Below the pieces are notes generated by a model that saw only the letters and a program-made list of their open reading frames with translations, searched no databases and was not told the DNA's origin. Of a stretch of 48,356 nucleotides of DNA, positions 1-7,878 are shown piece after piece. Both the position numbers and the translations under genes were made by a program. Within the stretch, counting starts at the first letter, position 1; each line of letters starts with the position of its first letter. The DNA is taken from positions 1 through 48,356 of the forward strand of contig JBHHWI010000009.1 of NCBI GenBank assembly GCA_046756445.1, given 5' to 3'. This DNA is from JACZWL01 sp046756445 (GTDB taxonomy: Bacteria; Pseudomonadota; Gammaproteobacteria; Steroidobacterales; Woeseiaceae).

Positions 1-26
1 GGCTATTCGTGGCGGCAGGATAACTG

Positions 27-126
27 GGTGCCGGAGCGAACTTTCCGAACTTTCCTTTCCTTTGCATATCGTCGCTCACGGGTAACGTCGCAAGTCAGGA
101 AAGTTCGGAAAGTTCGCTCCGGCACC
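27..126. repeat. Inverted-repeat element with GGTGCCGG ends
   Basis: Two perfect 30-bp arms (27-56 and 97-126) face each other across a 40-bp spacer. Each arm begins GGTGCCGGAGCGAACTTTCC and contains the GAACTTTCC motif twice. The right arm starts one base inside the TAG stop of the neighbouring minus-strand gene, so that gene's end and the repeat are fused. Transcribed, it would form a very strong hairpin and could terminate transcription, but no U-tract is seen. It resembles the palindromic repeats mobilised by REP-associated tyrosine transposases; no such transposase is in the window, so that link is inference. Bases 1-26 may hold the tail of a gene outside the window (one frame ends in TAA at 21-23), but this cannot be decided. 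Confidence 0.85.
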
Positions 127-911
127 TACTGTTTTAGCCTGGCCAGCAGCGCCTTATGCAAGGCCGGATTGGCCGCCAAGACGGATGTTGTTTCGAGCCC
201 GGGTTCGCGGCCTTCGAGGTCCGTAAAGACGCCGCCGGCCTCTGTCACGATGACGAGCAGTGCCGCGACATCGAGAATATTCACATCGGATTCGATGACG
301 GCGTCGATCTTGCCTGCTGCCAGCAGGTGATAGTGATAAAAATCACCGTAGCCGCGAATCCGGTCGACGGTCGCCACAACGTCACCCAGTTTCTGCCAAC
401 CGGCGCCAGCGGCAAGTGTTTTCAGGTTTCCGGTCGACAACGATGCCCGTTCCAGACTGACGACTTCGCTGATTCGCAGACTTTCACCGTTGAGCCAGGC
501 GCCCTTGCCACGTTCGGCCCAGGCCAGTTCGCCCATCAATGCACCGTTCGAGACGCCGAGAATGATTTCCCCCGCCTTCATCAGCGCGATCTGTGTGGAG
601 AAAAACGGATATTGCCGGACAAATGCCTTGGTCCCGTCAATCGGATCAACCAGCCACACAGACTCGGCGTCGGATTTTGTCTGGCCGGTCTCCTCGCCGT
701 AAAAACCATGATCGGGAAACTCATCGAGTATGATGTTCCGGATCTTCTCCTCGCACTCCAGATCGGCACGGGTGACCGGGGTCATGTCAGTCTTCGTTTC
801 TACAGTGAATTCCCCGTGGTAATAGCTGCGGGTGATCTCGGCAGCAGCCTCCGCGGCACGCAATGCCGAGCGTAACTCGGCCGACAGGTTCGTCTTTGTG
901 AAGCGATCCAT
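126..911 (-). CDS. Inositol monophosphatase-family phosphatase (HisN-like)
   Basis: A 261-residue Mg-dependent phosphatase of the IMPase/FBPase superfamily. The metal-binding motifs are visible: GEE near residue 75 and DPIDGTKAF near residue 90. The C-terminal part (GYGDFYHYHLLAAGKIDAV, then NILDVAAL) resembles histidinol-phosphatase HisN more than SuhB. The Trp normally before the last catalytic Asp (WDxAA) is replaced, reading ILDVAA. The substrate could be histidinol phosphate, PAP or an inositol phosphate and is not settled by sequence. Start chosen at ATG 911, not the TTG at 920. The protein ends Lys-Gln-TAG, and the stop codon overlaps the inverted repeat at 27-126. Confidence 0.85.
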   Translation of the reverse strand: MDRFTKTNLSAELRSALRAAEAAAEITRSYYHGEFTVETKTDMTPVTRADLECEEKIRNIILDEFPDHGFYGEETGQTKSDAESVWLVDPIDGTKAFVRQYPFFSTQIALMKAGEIILGVSNGALMGELAWAERGKGAWLNGESLRISEVVSLERASLSTGNLKTLAAGAGWQKLGDVVATVDRIRGYGDFYHYHLLAAGKIDAVIESDVNILDVAALLVIVTEAGGVFTDLEGREPGLETTSVLAANPALHKALLARLKQ

Positions 912-989
912 CGCTCGCAACTATGGCGGCGACCGTCGCAATAAACAAGCCGCTTGACAGGCGCGCAGGGCAAATCTATTGTTGCCGCT

Positions 990-1251
990 CGCCAGGTGAA
1001 CCCGGAAAGGCTTTTTTACGGGTGAACGGGAAGCCGGTGTTGAAGCGTTCGTGATGGATCACGCTTGATCCATCACGATTGCTTCTCAGTCCGGCGCTGC
1101 CCCCGCAACGGTGATCGAGTTAACCTGTAGCCCCCGATACGCCCCTCGCGATCGGAGCCACTGCGAATCAAATTGCCTGTGACAATTGATTCGTGGGAAG
1201 GCGCTACGGAGCGGAAGCGATTCCACTCGTCAGCCCGGAGACCGGCCTGGT
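990..1251 (+). promoter_or_regulatory. Cobalamin riboswitch aptamer upstream of btuB
   Basis: The conserved cobalamin-aptamer blocks occur in order: AGGTGAACCCGGAAAGGCTT (994 on), GGGTGAACGGGAAGCCGGTG (1020 on), AGTCCGGCGCTGCCCCCGCA (1088 on) followed by ACGGTGA, and CAGCCCGGAGACCGGCCTGG (1231-1250). GCCAGG at 991-996 can pair with CCTGGT at 1246-1251 as the closing helix. Between the second and third blocks, GAAGC (1042-1046) pairs with GCTTC (1081-1085) around a 12-bp perfect hairpin (1050-1061 with 1066-1077). About 115 bases separate the CCCCCGCAACGG core from the last block, a long variable arm. It should repress btuB when adenosylcobalamin is plentiful. Confidence 0.93.
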
Positions 1252-1291
1252 GTACACGCGAATGGCGCGGCGGGCGACTGTTCGGACGTGC

Positions 1292-1372
1292 ACCCCGGTG
1301 ACCGTCCCTAGCCCGAGGACTCCACTCGCATTCTTCAGCACTTTGTCGCGCACGGGTGGTGTGCATCGGGGT
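1292..1372 (+). promoter_or_regulatory. Candidate RBS-sequestering helix of the riboswitch
   Basis: ACCCCGGTG at 1292-1300 can pair over nine positions, including one G-U, with CATCGGGGT at 1364-1372. That second segment holds the GGGG ribosome-binding site four bases before the btuB ATG at 1377. This is the usual layout for translational control by cobalamin riboswitches in Gram-negative bacteria. The pairing was found by eye; how the aptamer would switch it is inferred. Confidence 0.5.
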
Positions 1373-1376
1373 AGAC

Positions 1377-3149
1377 ATGAAAAAGCATTCGTTGGCGTTC
1401 CCACTGGTCCTCGGTTTTTCGGCGGTAGCCGTCGCACAGCAAGCCCCTCCCGAAGACACGATCATCGTCACAGCGACACGGACCGAGATCGCCGTCAAGG
1501 ATGCGATCGTTCCGGCCACCGTTATCACACGCGACCAGATCGAACAGTCACTCGCGGCGGACCTGGCGGAACTCCTGCGGTTCGAAGCCGGAATCGACCT
1601 CGGCCGAAATGGCGGCCCAGGACAGGCGACGTCGATTTTTCTGCGTGGCACCGAGAGCAATCACATCCTGGTGCTGATCGACGGTGTCCGCATCAACCCG
1701 GGCACGATCGGCGGGGCCGCAATCCAGAACATTGCGCCGGAACTCATCGATCGCATAGAAATCGTAAAGGGGGCTCGCTCGGCACTGTTCGGAACCGATG
1801 CAATAGGCGGTGTGATCAATATCATTACGCGCCGTTCAAGCGCCAACTACGCCGAAGGCAGTATCGGTGGGGGCAGCTTCAATGCCAGGTCCGGTTTCGT
1901 CTCGGGCGGCAGCCGCAGCGATAACGGAGAGTTCGGGCTGTCGATCAACTGGCAGGAGACAGACGGGTTTCCGGTGCGGACCGGCAGCGATATCGATCGC
2001 GGCTACGAGAACCTGAGCGCCAACATCTATTTGCAGAGGGCTGTCGGAAAAAACGACGTCCTGATTCGCCACTGGCAGGCGTCAGGCACAGTCGAGTATC
2101 TCGACTTTTTCCTATCGCCACTGGACCAGAATTTCAGGAACGCAAGCACGGCAATCGAGATAGTCACTCCCGTCGGCGGCAGCGCCCGAAGCAAGCTCCT
2201 TTTGGGCCACATGGTCGACGATGTCACTCAGAACCAGTCCGAGGATTTTGTGGAATCCCGGCGGACGAGCCTGGACTGGCAATTGAGTTTGCGGACCGGA
2301 AACCATACGTGGGCGGGTGGCATCTATTTCGTAGATGAAACTGCGAAAACCGTATCATTTGGCAGCGGCTTCGACGAACAGACCTCGGTGAAGGCCGTGT
2401 TCGTCGAGGACCAATGGTCGGCAGGCCGGAGCCAGACCTTTCTCGCCGTTCGGCTGACTGATCACGAGACCATGGGCAACAAAACTACCTGGAACGCCGA
2501 GTACGCATACGATCTCGGCGACAGGTGGACGATCAATGCCGGTATCGGGCACGCGTTTCGCGCCCCCGACGCGACCGACAGGTACGGATTCGGCGGCAGT
2601 CCCGCTCTCGCGCCGGAGGCTGCCGACGAGATCCAGCTGGGACTTCGCTTTCAGCCGGGTGTTCGGCAGCACCTGAGCTTCGAGCTTTATCGAAACGATA
2701 TCGAGGACCTCATCGAATTCGATCTGGCAACATTTCAACTTGAAAATATTCGTCGTGCCGAGATCCGCGGCGCACAACTGACCTACGAATATCACGGCGA
2801 CAAGTTCGGCCTGCTGACAAGTCTTGTGCGTCAAAAAGCCGACAATGCAACAGATGGAGTACGATTACTGCGTCGCGCGGAGGACAGCCTGAGCCTGACC
2901 GTGACGCGAGATGTCGGCATGCATCGATTCGGCCTGACATTACTGGCGAGCGGGGATCGCGAAGACTTCGGCCAAACGAAGCTCGACAGTTACGTCCTGA
3001 TGAACCTGACCGGGAGATTTTTCTTGAATGATCACTGGCAGCTGAATGCACGTATCGAAAACCTGTGGGACGAGATCTACGAAACAGCAGCGGACTTCAA
3101 AATGCAGGAACGAAGCGGATATCTCGAGCTGAAATACAGCTGGGAATGA
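1377..3149 (+). CDS. btuB: TonB-dependent vitamin B12 receptor BtuB
   Basis: Outer-membrane 22-strand receptor importing cobalamins, energised by TonB. The ATG at 1377 begins a clear signal peptide (MKKHSLAFPLVLGFSAVAVA) with a GGGG ribosome-binding site just upstream; the GTG at 1356 would put an odd stretch before it. Just after cleavage comes the TonB box DTIIVTAT, then the plug domain (about residues 45-150, with ILVLIDGVRIN and the RIEIVKGARSALFG segment) and the barrel, ending in a C-terminal aromatic-rich strand (YLELKYSW). Length (590 aa) matches the family. The riboswitch upstream and the adenosyltransferase three bases downstream support B12 as the substrate. Confidence 0.93.
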   Translation: MKKHSLAFPLVLGFSAVAVAQQAPPEDTIIVTATRTEIAVKDAIVPATVITRDQIEQSLAADLAELLRFEAGIDLGRNGGPGQATSIFLRGTESNHILVLIDGVRINPGTIGGAAIQNIAPELIDRIEIVKGARSALFGTDAIGGVINIITRRSSANYAEGSIGGGSFNARSGFVSGGSRSDNGEFGLSINWQETDGFPVRTGSDIDRGYENLSANIYLQRAVGKNDVLIRHWQASGTVEYLDFFLSPLDQNFRNASTAIEIVTPVGGSARSKLLLGHMVDDVTQNQSEDFVESRRTSLDWQLSLRTGNHTWAGGIYFVDETAKTVSFGSGFDEQTSVKAVFVEDQWSAGRSQTFLAVRLTDHETMGNKTTWNAEYAYDLGDRWTINAGIGHAFRAPDATDRYGFGGSPALAPEAADEIQLGLRFQPGVRQHLSFELYRNDIEDLIEFDLATFQLENIRRAEIRGAQLTYEYHGDKFGLLTSLVRQKADNATDGVRLLRRAEDSLSLTVTRDVGMHRFGLTLLASGDREDFGQTKLDSYVLMNLTGRFFLNDHWQLNARIENLWDEIYETAADFKMQERSGYLELKYSWE

Positions 3150-3152
3150 TAA

Positions 3153-3707
3153 ATGGGTAAACGGCTCAGCAAAATCTACACCCGAACAGGTGACGATGGT
3201 ACGACCGGTCTGGGTGACGGTAGCCGCGTGCAGAAAGACAGCGAACGAGTCGAAGCTTACGGCACGGTCGATGAAGCCAATAGTGCGATCGGGGTAATCC
3301 TGGCCGTGGAATCGTTACCTGAACCCGTGCGTGACTGCCTGACAGAGATCCAGCATGACCTCTTCGAACTCGGTGGCGAGTTGTGCCTGCCGGGCCACAG
3401 TGCGATCAAGAAGGCCTGCATCGACCGACTCGAAGCGAACCTCGATCGTTTCAACGCCGAATTGCCCCCACTGAGGGAGTTCATCCTGCCCGACGGGGGG
3501 CGTGCCGCCGCGGCCTGCCATGTCGCGAGGGCAACGGTCCGACGGGCCGAGCGACGCGTCGCGTCCCTGAGAAGGGTGGACAAGATACGCAACGAGGCGT
3601 TGCAATACCTCAACCGCCTTTCCGATCTGCTATTCGTGATTGCCCGGCTTCTTGCGCGCGCCGAATCGGGCCGGGAAGTCCTCTGGGACCGCGAGCGAAA
3701 ACAATAG
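3153..3707 (+). CDS. Cob(I)alamin adenosyltransferase, PduO type
   Basis: Transfers the adenosyl group of ATP to cob(I)alamin to give coenzyme B12. The N-terminal ATP-binding motif YTRTGDDGTTGL, the VEAYGTVDEANSAIG segment and the conserved RAERR near residue 133 place it in the PduO/MMAB family, not CobA/BtuR. At 184 aa it is a single-domain family member. It starts 3 bp after btuB stops, so it is co-transcribed and probably under the same riboswitch: import followed by activation. The last codons, Lys-Gln-TAG, lie inside the inverted repeat at 3699-3785. Confidence 0.93.
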   Translation: MGKRLSKIYTRTGDDGTTGLGDGSRVQKDSERVEAYGTVDEANSAIGVILAVESLPEPVRDCLTEIQHDLFELGGELCLPGHSAIKKACIDRLEANLDRFNAELPPLREFILPDGGRAAAACHVARATVRRAERRVASLRRVDKIRNEALQYLNRLSDLLFVIARLLARAESGREVLWDRERKQ

Positions 3708-3785
3708 GTGCCGGGGAAAAAGGGGTCAGAGCCCCTCTTATCAAGAAAAGGTCTCTGACCCCTTTTTCCCCGGCACCTATTGTTT
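3699..3785. repeat. Long inverted repeat carrying the stop codons of two converging genes
   Basis: Perfect 33-bp arms at 3699-3731 and 3753-3785 flank a 21-bp loop. Each arm reads AAACAATAGGTGCCGG, then a run of G and A ending GGGGTCAGAG. The arms include the last two codons and the TAG stop of the adenosyltransferase on the plus strand and of the GNAT gene on the minus strand, so both proteins end Lys-Gln. The internal GGGGTCAGAG...CTCTGACCCC palindrome looks like repeats associated with REP-associated tyrosine transposases (family knowledge, not testable here). It probably acts as a bidirectional terminator between the two operons. Confidence 0.92.
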
Positions 3786-4247
3786 CAGGGTCTTTTTCAT
3801 CAGGAACGCACCGTCCGGACACAAGCCGGTGAATTCTTCGGTCTGCCGGATGCTCTCGGGAGCGCTTTCCCTGCTCATCATCCTGTAGCCGAGACTCTCG
3901 AAGTAACGCTGGGCATCGATAGTCAGCAGCCACAGGTCCTTGACGCCGGCACAACTGGCATTGGCCTCCAGTGCCGTCACCAGCCGTCCGCCGAGTCCTG
4001 ACTGTCGGTCGCTCTCGCTGACGACCAGGGAGCGCAAAAGGCCTTCGGTGCCGAACCGCTGCAGGCCGATCGTGCCAAGCGTTTCGTTTCGGCTCTTACC
4101 GGATGTTTCCGCGATGAGGAAGTGTTCCAGTCTGTCCGGACCGAGATCGGTGATCGGTAATTCGGCCTCGACGAGTAGCTGCCGGACGTTTTGCCAGTCA
4201 TTCTTCGTGGCATCTCTGACGACGATGGTGTCGAATCGGTCATTCAT
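3777..4247 (-). CDS. GNAT N-acetyltransferase, ArsN2-like
   Basis: A 156-residue Gcn5-related acetyltransferase. The acetyl-CoA loop is seen as SDRQSGLGGRLV, followed by the LWLLTIDAQRYFESLGYR strand-helix typical of the fold. The C-terminal pattern SAPESIRQTEEFTGLCP, with AELPITDL near the N terminus, resembles the ArsN2 family, named from arsenic-resistance clusters; no ars genes are nearby, so the substrate is open. Start set at ATG 4247 because the longer frame runs back through btuF. It overlaps the btuF stop by 8 bp (ATGAATGA) and is the last gene of the ampD-ampE-btuF operon. Its stop lies in the inverted repeat at 3699-3785. Confidence 0.82.
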   Translation of the reverse strand: MNDRFDTIVVRDATKNDWQNVRQLLVEAELPITDLGPDRLEHFLIAETSGKSRNETLGTIGLQRFGTEGLLRSLVVSESDRQSGLGGRLVTALEANASCAGVKDLWLLTIDAQRYFESLGYRMMSRESAPESIRQTEEFTGLCPDGAFLMKKTLKQ

Positions 4248-5130
4248 CACGGAGCGCTCTGGCCCGGTTCGCCCGACCCTGCTCCAAAATCGCGCACAAC
4301 GCCTGACCAGCCAGCAGCAGCCGCGGCGTCGGGCGGCCGATCTCGTCTGCCGGCATGACGAAGCGGTTGCCATAGCGGTTCGCCGCCAGATCGGGCCAGC
4401 GATCCCATTCGCCCAGTGCGTCGGCTGCACTGTCGGAACTTACGAGCATGATCTCCGGGTTCCTTTCTATTACAGCTTCCACGGCAACCAGCGGGGCCAG
4501 ACTGCTAAGCGTCGAAAAAACGTTTTGACCACCGCAGAGCTCGATGAGTTCACTGACATAGTGACCGCCGCTGATCGTGTAGAGAGGACGCTTCTGGATC
4601 TGGTAAAAGACACGAATGGGCTCTGCCGCAGAATGCGCCTCGGCAAGTCGCCGAAGGCCCTGCCGATATTCCGTGGCCGCCTTCGCTGCAAGCGACGCAT
4701 CGCCGGCCAATTCCCCGATTCTCTCGATGCTCAGTGCAATATCCTCCAGATTGCGGGTCCGAATGACTTCTACCCGATATCCGCGTCCGGACAGCTCGTC
4801 GACCACGTGTTTCGGCGTTCCGCTCTGCCAGGCGAGCAGCAAGTCAGGCGCGAGCAAGGCGAGCCGTTCCTGATCGACCACGAACGCATCTCCAATAACC
4901 GGCAAAGCGGAAACTTCGCCCGGAAAGTCGCTGTATGCGCTGACGCCGACGAGGTGCTCGCCCGCACCGGCGGCAAAGACCAGCTCGGCAAGATGGGGCG
5001 CCAGTGTGACGATGCGGAGGTGATTCGGCATGGCGCGATCGCCCGCCACGAGTCCGCTGTCCGCTGACGGATCGCAGGCGAGGAGGGCAAGGAGAATGAC
5101 GGAGAGGAATGCGGAGTGTCCGCCGCTCAC
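4240..5130 (-). CDS. btuF: Cobalamin-binding periplasmic protein BtuF-like
   Basis: Substrate-binding protein of a class III ABC importer. The N terminus has a hydrophobic segment ending LLALLAC, a plausible lipobox, so it may be membrane-anchored. The mature part has the family features IVTLAPHLAELVFAAGAG, LVGVSAYSDFP, APDLLLAWQSG and the later VMPADEIGRPTPRLLLAG. At 296 aa it fits BtuF. Close by on the other strand are btuB and the adenosyltransferase, which supports B12 over siderophores. No btuC or btuD is in the window. The GTG start overlaps the ampE stop (GTGA). Confidence 0.85.
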   Translation of the reverse strand: MSGGHSAFLSVILLALLACDPSADSGLVAGDRAMPNHLRIVTLAPHLAELVFAAGAGEHLVGVSAYSDFPGEVSALPVIGDAFVVDQERLALLAPDLLLAWQSGTPKHVVDELSGRGYRVEVIRTRNLEDIALSIERIGELAGDASLAAKAATEYRQGLRRLAEAHSAAEPIRVFYQIQKRPLYTISGGHYVSELIELCGGQNVFSTLSSLAPLVAVEAVIERNPEIMLVSSDSAADALGEWDRWPDLAANRYGNRFVMPADEIGRPTPRLLLAGQALCAILEQGRANRARALRDE

Positions 5131-6041
5131 ACGGACCAGCCGTACAGGGTCATCGCCGCGATGACCGCTGCCCAGATAAACAGGAGCCGGAATACCAGCC
5201 CGTTGGCGGCCGTTGCGCCTCGAACCCCCCGTTCGGACACGCTCTCGTCCTGCCGCGGCTGGAGCGCGAGCGCGCCGACACCGACCCGGGCCAGCAATTC
5301 CTCACTGTGTTCGCGCTGAGTGGTTGCCGTGGACCCTTCGGGTGTACGCCAGGCCGACAGGGCTCCTTCGAAGCTGCCGGCCATGGCATAGCCGATTGCC
5401 GTCAGGCGTGCGGGGACCCACGCAAGCCACCCATGAAGCTGCCCGGCGGCCTCGAGAACCATATCCGCAGTGCCCGGCTCACCGGCCTCATCACGTGCGG
5501 CATTGAATACGGCGCGACGCCGGATCAGGTCGGTTACCCGGTAGGACCAGGCCCCGAAGGGTCCCAGCACTACGAACCAGAAGATAACGGCGAAAAACCG
5601 GTTGTTGGCCTGCACACACACCGCCTCTTCGACTTTTTGTATGCACTCCATCGGATCCGACGGCAGTTCTCTTTCGGCCAATGCCCTCGCTGTCCTGTGA
5701 ATTGCGTTTTCATCCTCGCCCTCGAGCGCCCTGCAATACTCATCGACGTCTTCGCTGATGTCTTTGGGCCCCAAAGAAAAGAAAAGGACGACAATGGCGA
5801 GTATCAGATAGGGAAATCCGAACAGGGCATCGCCCAATCCAAATACGACGAGAAATATGGGCAGGACCAGAATCACCGCGAGAACGATCACGGGTATGAG
5901 AGCCGGCCAGTTCGCGAAGCGATCGACCTGACGAAACCCGAGATCAATAACGCGATCGAGCCAGCGGAGTTCACGCAGATGAAACAACTGCGTTGCAAGA
6001 CGCTCCACGACAAGTCCGATAAGCAGGGCGATCAGCTTCAT
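5127..6041 (-). CDS. ampE: AmpE-like inner-membrane protein
   Basis: A 304-residue membrane protein with the AmpE layout: an N-terminal segment MKLIALLIGLVVERL, two close membrane helices (about 48-90), a soluble region containing DVDEYCRALE and the QANNRFFAVIFWFVVLGPFG helix with the conserved N-RF, and a C-terminal helix. AmpE is associated with beta-lactamase induction signalling; its biochemical role is unclear. The start overlaps the ampD stop (ATGA), the classic ampDE arrangement. No ampR or ampC lies in the window. Confidence 0.85.
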   Translation of the reverse strand: MKLIALLIGLVVERLATQLFHLRELRWLDRVIDLGFRQVDRFANWPALIPVIVLAVILVLPIFLVVFGLGDALFGFPYLILAIVVLFFSLGPKDISEDVDEYCRALEGEDENAIHRTARALAERELPSDPMECIQKVEEAVCVQANNRFFAVIFWFVVLGPFGAWSYRVTDLIRRRAVFNAARDEAGEPGTADMVLEAAGQLHGWLAWVPARLTAIGYAMAGSFEGALSAWRTPEGSTATTQREHSEELLARVGVGALALQPRQDESVSERGVRGATAANGLVFRLLFIWAAVIAAMTLYGWSV

Positions 6042-6625
6042 TTCTTCCCGGAGTGGTTGCTGAGCCCATCATACAGTCGCAGCCAGTCGAAAGCAGGACC
6101 AGGGTCTGACTTGCGAGCCGGAGCGACATCACAGTGTCCCACGATACTTCGAGCACACAAGGAAGTGTAGGTTCCCTGCAAGGCGCGGACGACTCCGATC
6201 AGCGCGTCATACTGGATGTCCGCATACGGTGTGTCGTCGTCCCCTTCCAGCTCGATTCCGATGGAAAAATCGTTGCATTGCTTTCGATCACGATAAGACG
6301 ATTCACCTGCGTGCCAGGCTCGACGACTGAATGGCACGAATTGAATCAGAGTACCGTCACGCCGAATCAGCAGATGCGACGACACTTTCACACCCCTGAT
6401 TTCTGCAAAGTGCGGGTGCGCGTCCCAGTCGAGGCTGTTGGTGAACAGCTGCTCGATGTATGGGCCGCCGAATTGGCCGGGCGGCAGGCTGATACCGTGA
6501 ATAAGGATGAGATCTGGCTCCCTGCCATCGGGCCTGTCGTCCTGGTTCGGCGACGGACACTGCCGGGCCGGGCGAATCAGGCCTGCACCGGGGCTGATGG
6601 TATAAACGGTTTCCTCTTGATCCAT
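6038..6625 (-). CDS. ampD: 1,6-anhydro-N-acetylmuramyl-L-alanine amidase AmpD
   Basis: Cytoplasmic zinc amidase that removes the peptide from anhydro-muropeptides during murein recycling. Signs: LILIHGISLPPGQFGG (first zinc His), SSHLLIRRDGTLIQFVPFSRRAWHAG, CNDFSIGIELEGDDDTPY, and IVGHCDVAPARKSDPGPAFDW, which carries the second zinc His and the catalytic Lys/Asp region. 195 aa is standard. First gene of the minus-strand operon ampD-ampE-btuF-GNAT, divergent from rsmE with only 21 bp between the start codons, so the promoters must overlap. Confidence 0.95.
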   Translation of the reverse strand: MDQEETVYTISPGAGLIRPARQCPSPNQDDRPDGREPDLILIHGISLPPGQFGGPYIEQLFTNSLDWDAHPHFAEIRGVKVSSHLLIRRDGTLIQFVPFSRRAWHAGESSYRDRKQCNDFSIGIELEGDDDTPYADIQYDALIGVVRALQGTYTSLCARSIVGHCDVAPARKSDPGPAFDWLRLYDGLSNHSGKK

Positions 6626-6646
6626 TTAAGCAATAGTATCGAATGA

Positions 6647-7399
6647 ATGATCAGGCCGGCGACCCCGAAAACGCGTTTGTTCAGTCCGGCGCCGCTCACG
6701 GCCGACACCGAACTGTGGATCGAGGGCGAGCAGGCGAACTACGTTTCACGCGTCCTGCGCCTCAGGAGTGGGCAAGCGCTTGTCGTATTCGACGGTACGG
6801 GCGGGCAGTACCGTGCCGAGGTCAGGGAGATTCTCAGGGACCGTGTTCTGTTGTGCGTGGGTGATCGTCATGCCCGGGAAATCGAGTCGCCTTTGGCCGT
6901 TCATCTGATCCAGGGCATATCCAGAGGCGCACGAATGGATGTCGTCGTTCAGAAATCGACCGAGTTGGGAGTGCAGCGCATCACGCCCGTGATCCCGGAA
7001 TTCTCGGTCGTCAAACTCGACGTGAACCGAGCCGCCAGCCGGCACGCGCACTGGTTGAGGATTGCCCGCAGCGCCTGTGAACAGTGTGGCCGGAACACGC
7101 TGCCCGAAATCGACATGCCGCAGAAACTCGGTAGTTGGCTCGCGGCCTGCCCGGTCGATGACAAAACGAGAATCATGCTCGACCCGGACAGTAGTGAGTC
7201 GATCTCGTCGCTTTGTGCGCCTGAGGCTGTCGTGGAATTGCTCGTCGGACCCGAGGGCGGACTGAGCGACAGCGAGATTACGCAGTGCGCCGACGCCGGC
7301 TTCGCATCCGTTTCGCTGGGTCCCAGAGTCTTGCGGACCGAGACCGCGGCGCTCGCTGGCATTGCGGTGCTGCAGGCCCTCTGGGGAGATATGCGATAG
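6647..7399 (+). CDS. rsmE: 16S rRNA (uracil-1498-N3)-methyltransferase RsmE
   Basis: SPOUT-class methyltransferase modifying U1498 of 16S rRNA with SAM. An N-terminal PUA-like domain (about 1-75) is followed by the trefoil-knot domain with QKSTELGVQRITPV, ELLVGPEGGLSDSEI and LGPRVLRTETAALAG, the SAM-binding knot motifs. 250 aa matches RsmE. In Pseudomonas rsmE sits elsewhere; here it separates ampDE from the chemotaxis locus and converges on chpC with 8 bp between the two stop codons. Confidence 0.95.
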   Translation: MIRPATPKTRLFSPAPLTADTELWIEGEQANYVSRVLRLRSGQALVVFDGTGGQYRAEVREILRDRVLLCVGDRHAREIESPLAVHLIQGISRGARMDVVVQKSTELGVQRITPVIPEFSVVKLDVNRAASRHAHWLRIARSACEQCGRNTLPEIDMPQKLGSWLAACPVDDKTRIMLDPDSSESISSLCAPEAVVELLVGPEGGLSDSEITQCADAGFASVSLGPRVLRTETAALAGIAVLQALWGDMR

Positions 7400-7407
7400 A
7401 CCCCCGG

Positions 7408-7878
7408 TCAGGCCTGCACAGACTCCGCGGCCAGCATGGACTCGAGATGCTCCAGGTTGGGAACGAGTGGATACTCGTTAATCATCTTTACGCGACAAAG
7501 GACCGGAGCGCCCTCGGGCCAGCCTTCGGTCGAGTCGAGTTTCAGGACTTCCCTGTTCACGCGCACCAGTTGCGGAAAGCCCTGGGTCAAAACGCCGAAG
7601 TAGCCTGTCTTGATCTGAGCCGTGCTCGCATAGAACACGACTACCCGGGTCCGGCCGGTGACTGCAGGAATATCTTTGCCGATCGTGCCTTCGAAGGACA
7701 CGACGGGAAGGGCGCGGCCGTTCCAGTTGATGGTGCCAAGCATCCAGCTCCGGCTGCCCGGTTCCTGATCGGGTTTGCTGTATCGCACGACCTCCGCGAC
7801 GCAGGCGCGCGGAATGATGAGCCGATCTTCGGCAAGCGGCATCAGGAGGCTGTAGAGTTCCTCGGCTCTCGCGGTCAT
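7408..7878 (-). CDS. chpC: CheW-like adaptor of the Pil-Chp system (ChpC)
   Basis: A 156-residue CheW-domain protein. It shows RACVAEVVRYSKPD, SRSWMLGTINWNGRALPVVSFE (the conserved adaptor core) and a C-terminal beta segment. CheW-like proteins couple receptors to CheA-type kinases. It lies last in the locus and overlaps chpA by one base (TAATG), which matches ChpC of Pseudomonas; PilI at 15291 is the other adaptor. The assignment rests mainly on position. Confidence 0.8.
   Translation of the reverse strand: MTARAEELYSLLMPLAEDRLIIPRACVAEVVRYSKPDQEPGSRSWMLGTINWNGRALPVVSFEGTIGKDIPAVTGRTRVVVFYASTAQIKTGYFGVLTQGFPQLVRVNREVLKLDSTEGWPEGAPVLCRVKMINEYPLVPNLEHLESMLAAESVQA

Noticed and set aside
28..330. 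Plus-strand frame starting in the left inverted repeat
   Set aside because: Covers the repeat and the antisense of the phosphatase gene; no protein-like pattern.
3940..5067. Plus-strand frame opposite the GNAT and btuF genes
   Set aside because: Antisense to two recognised genes and no motif in the translation.
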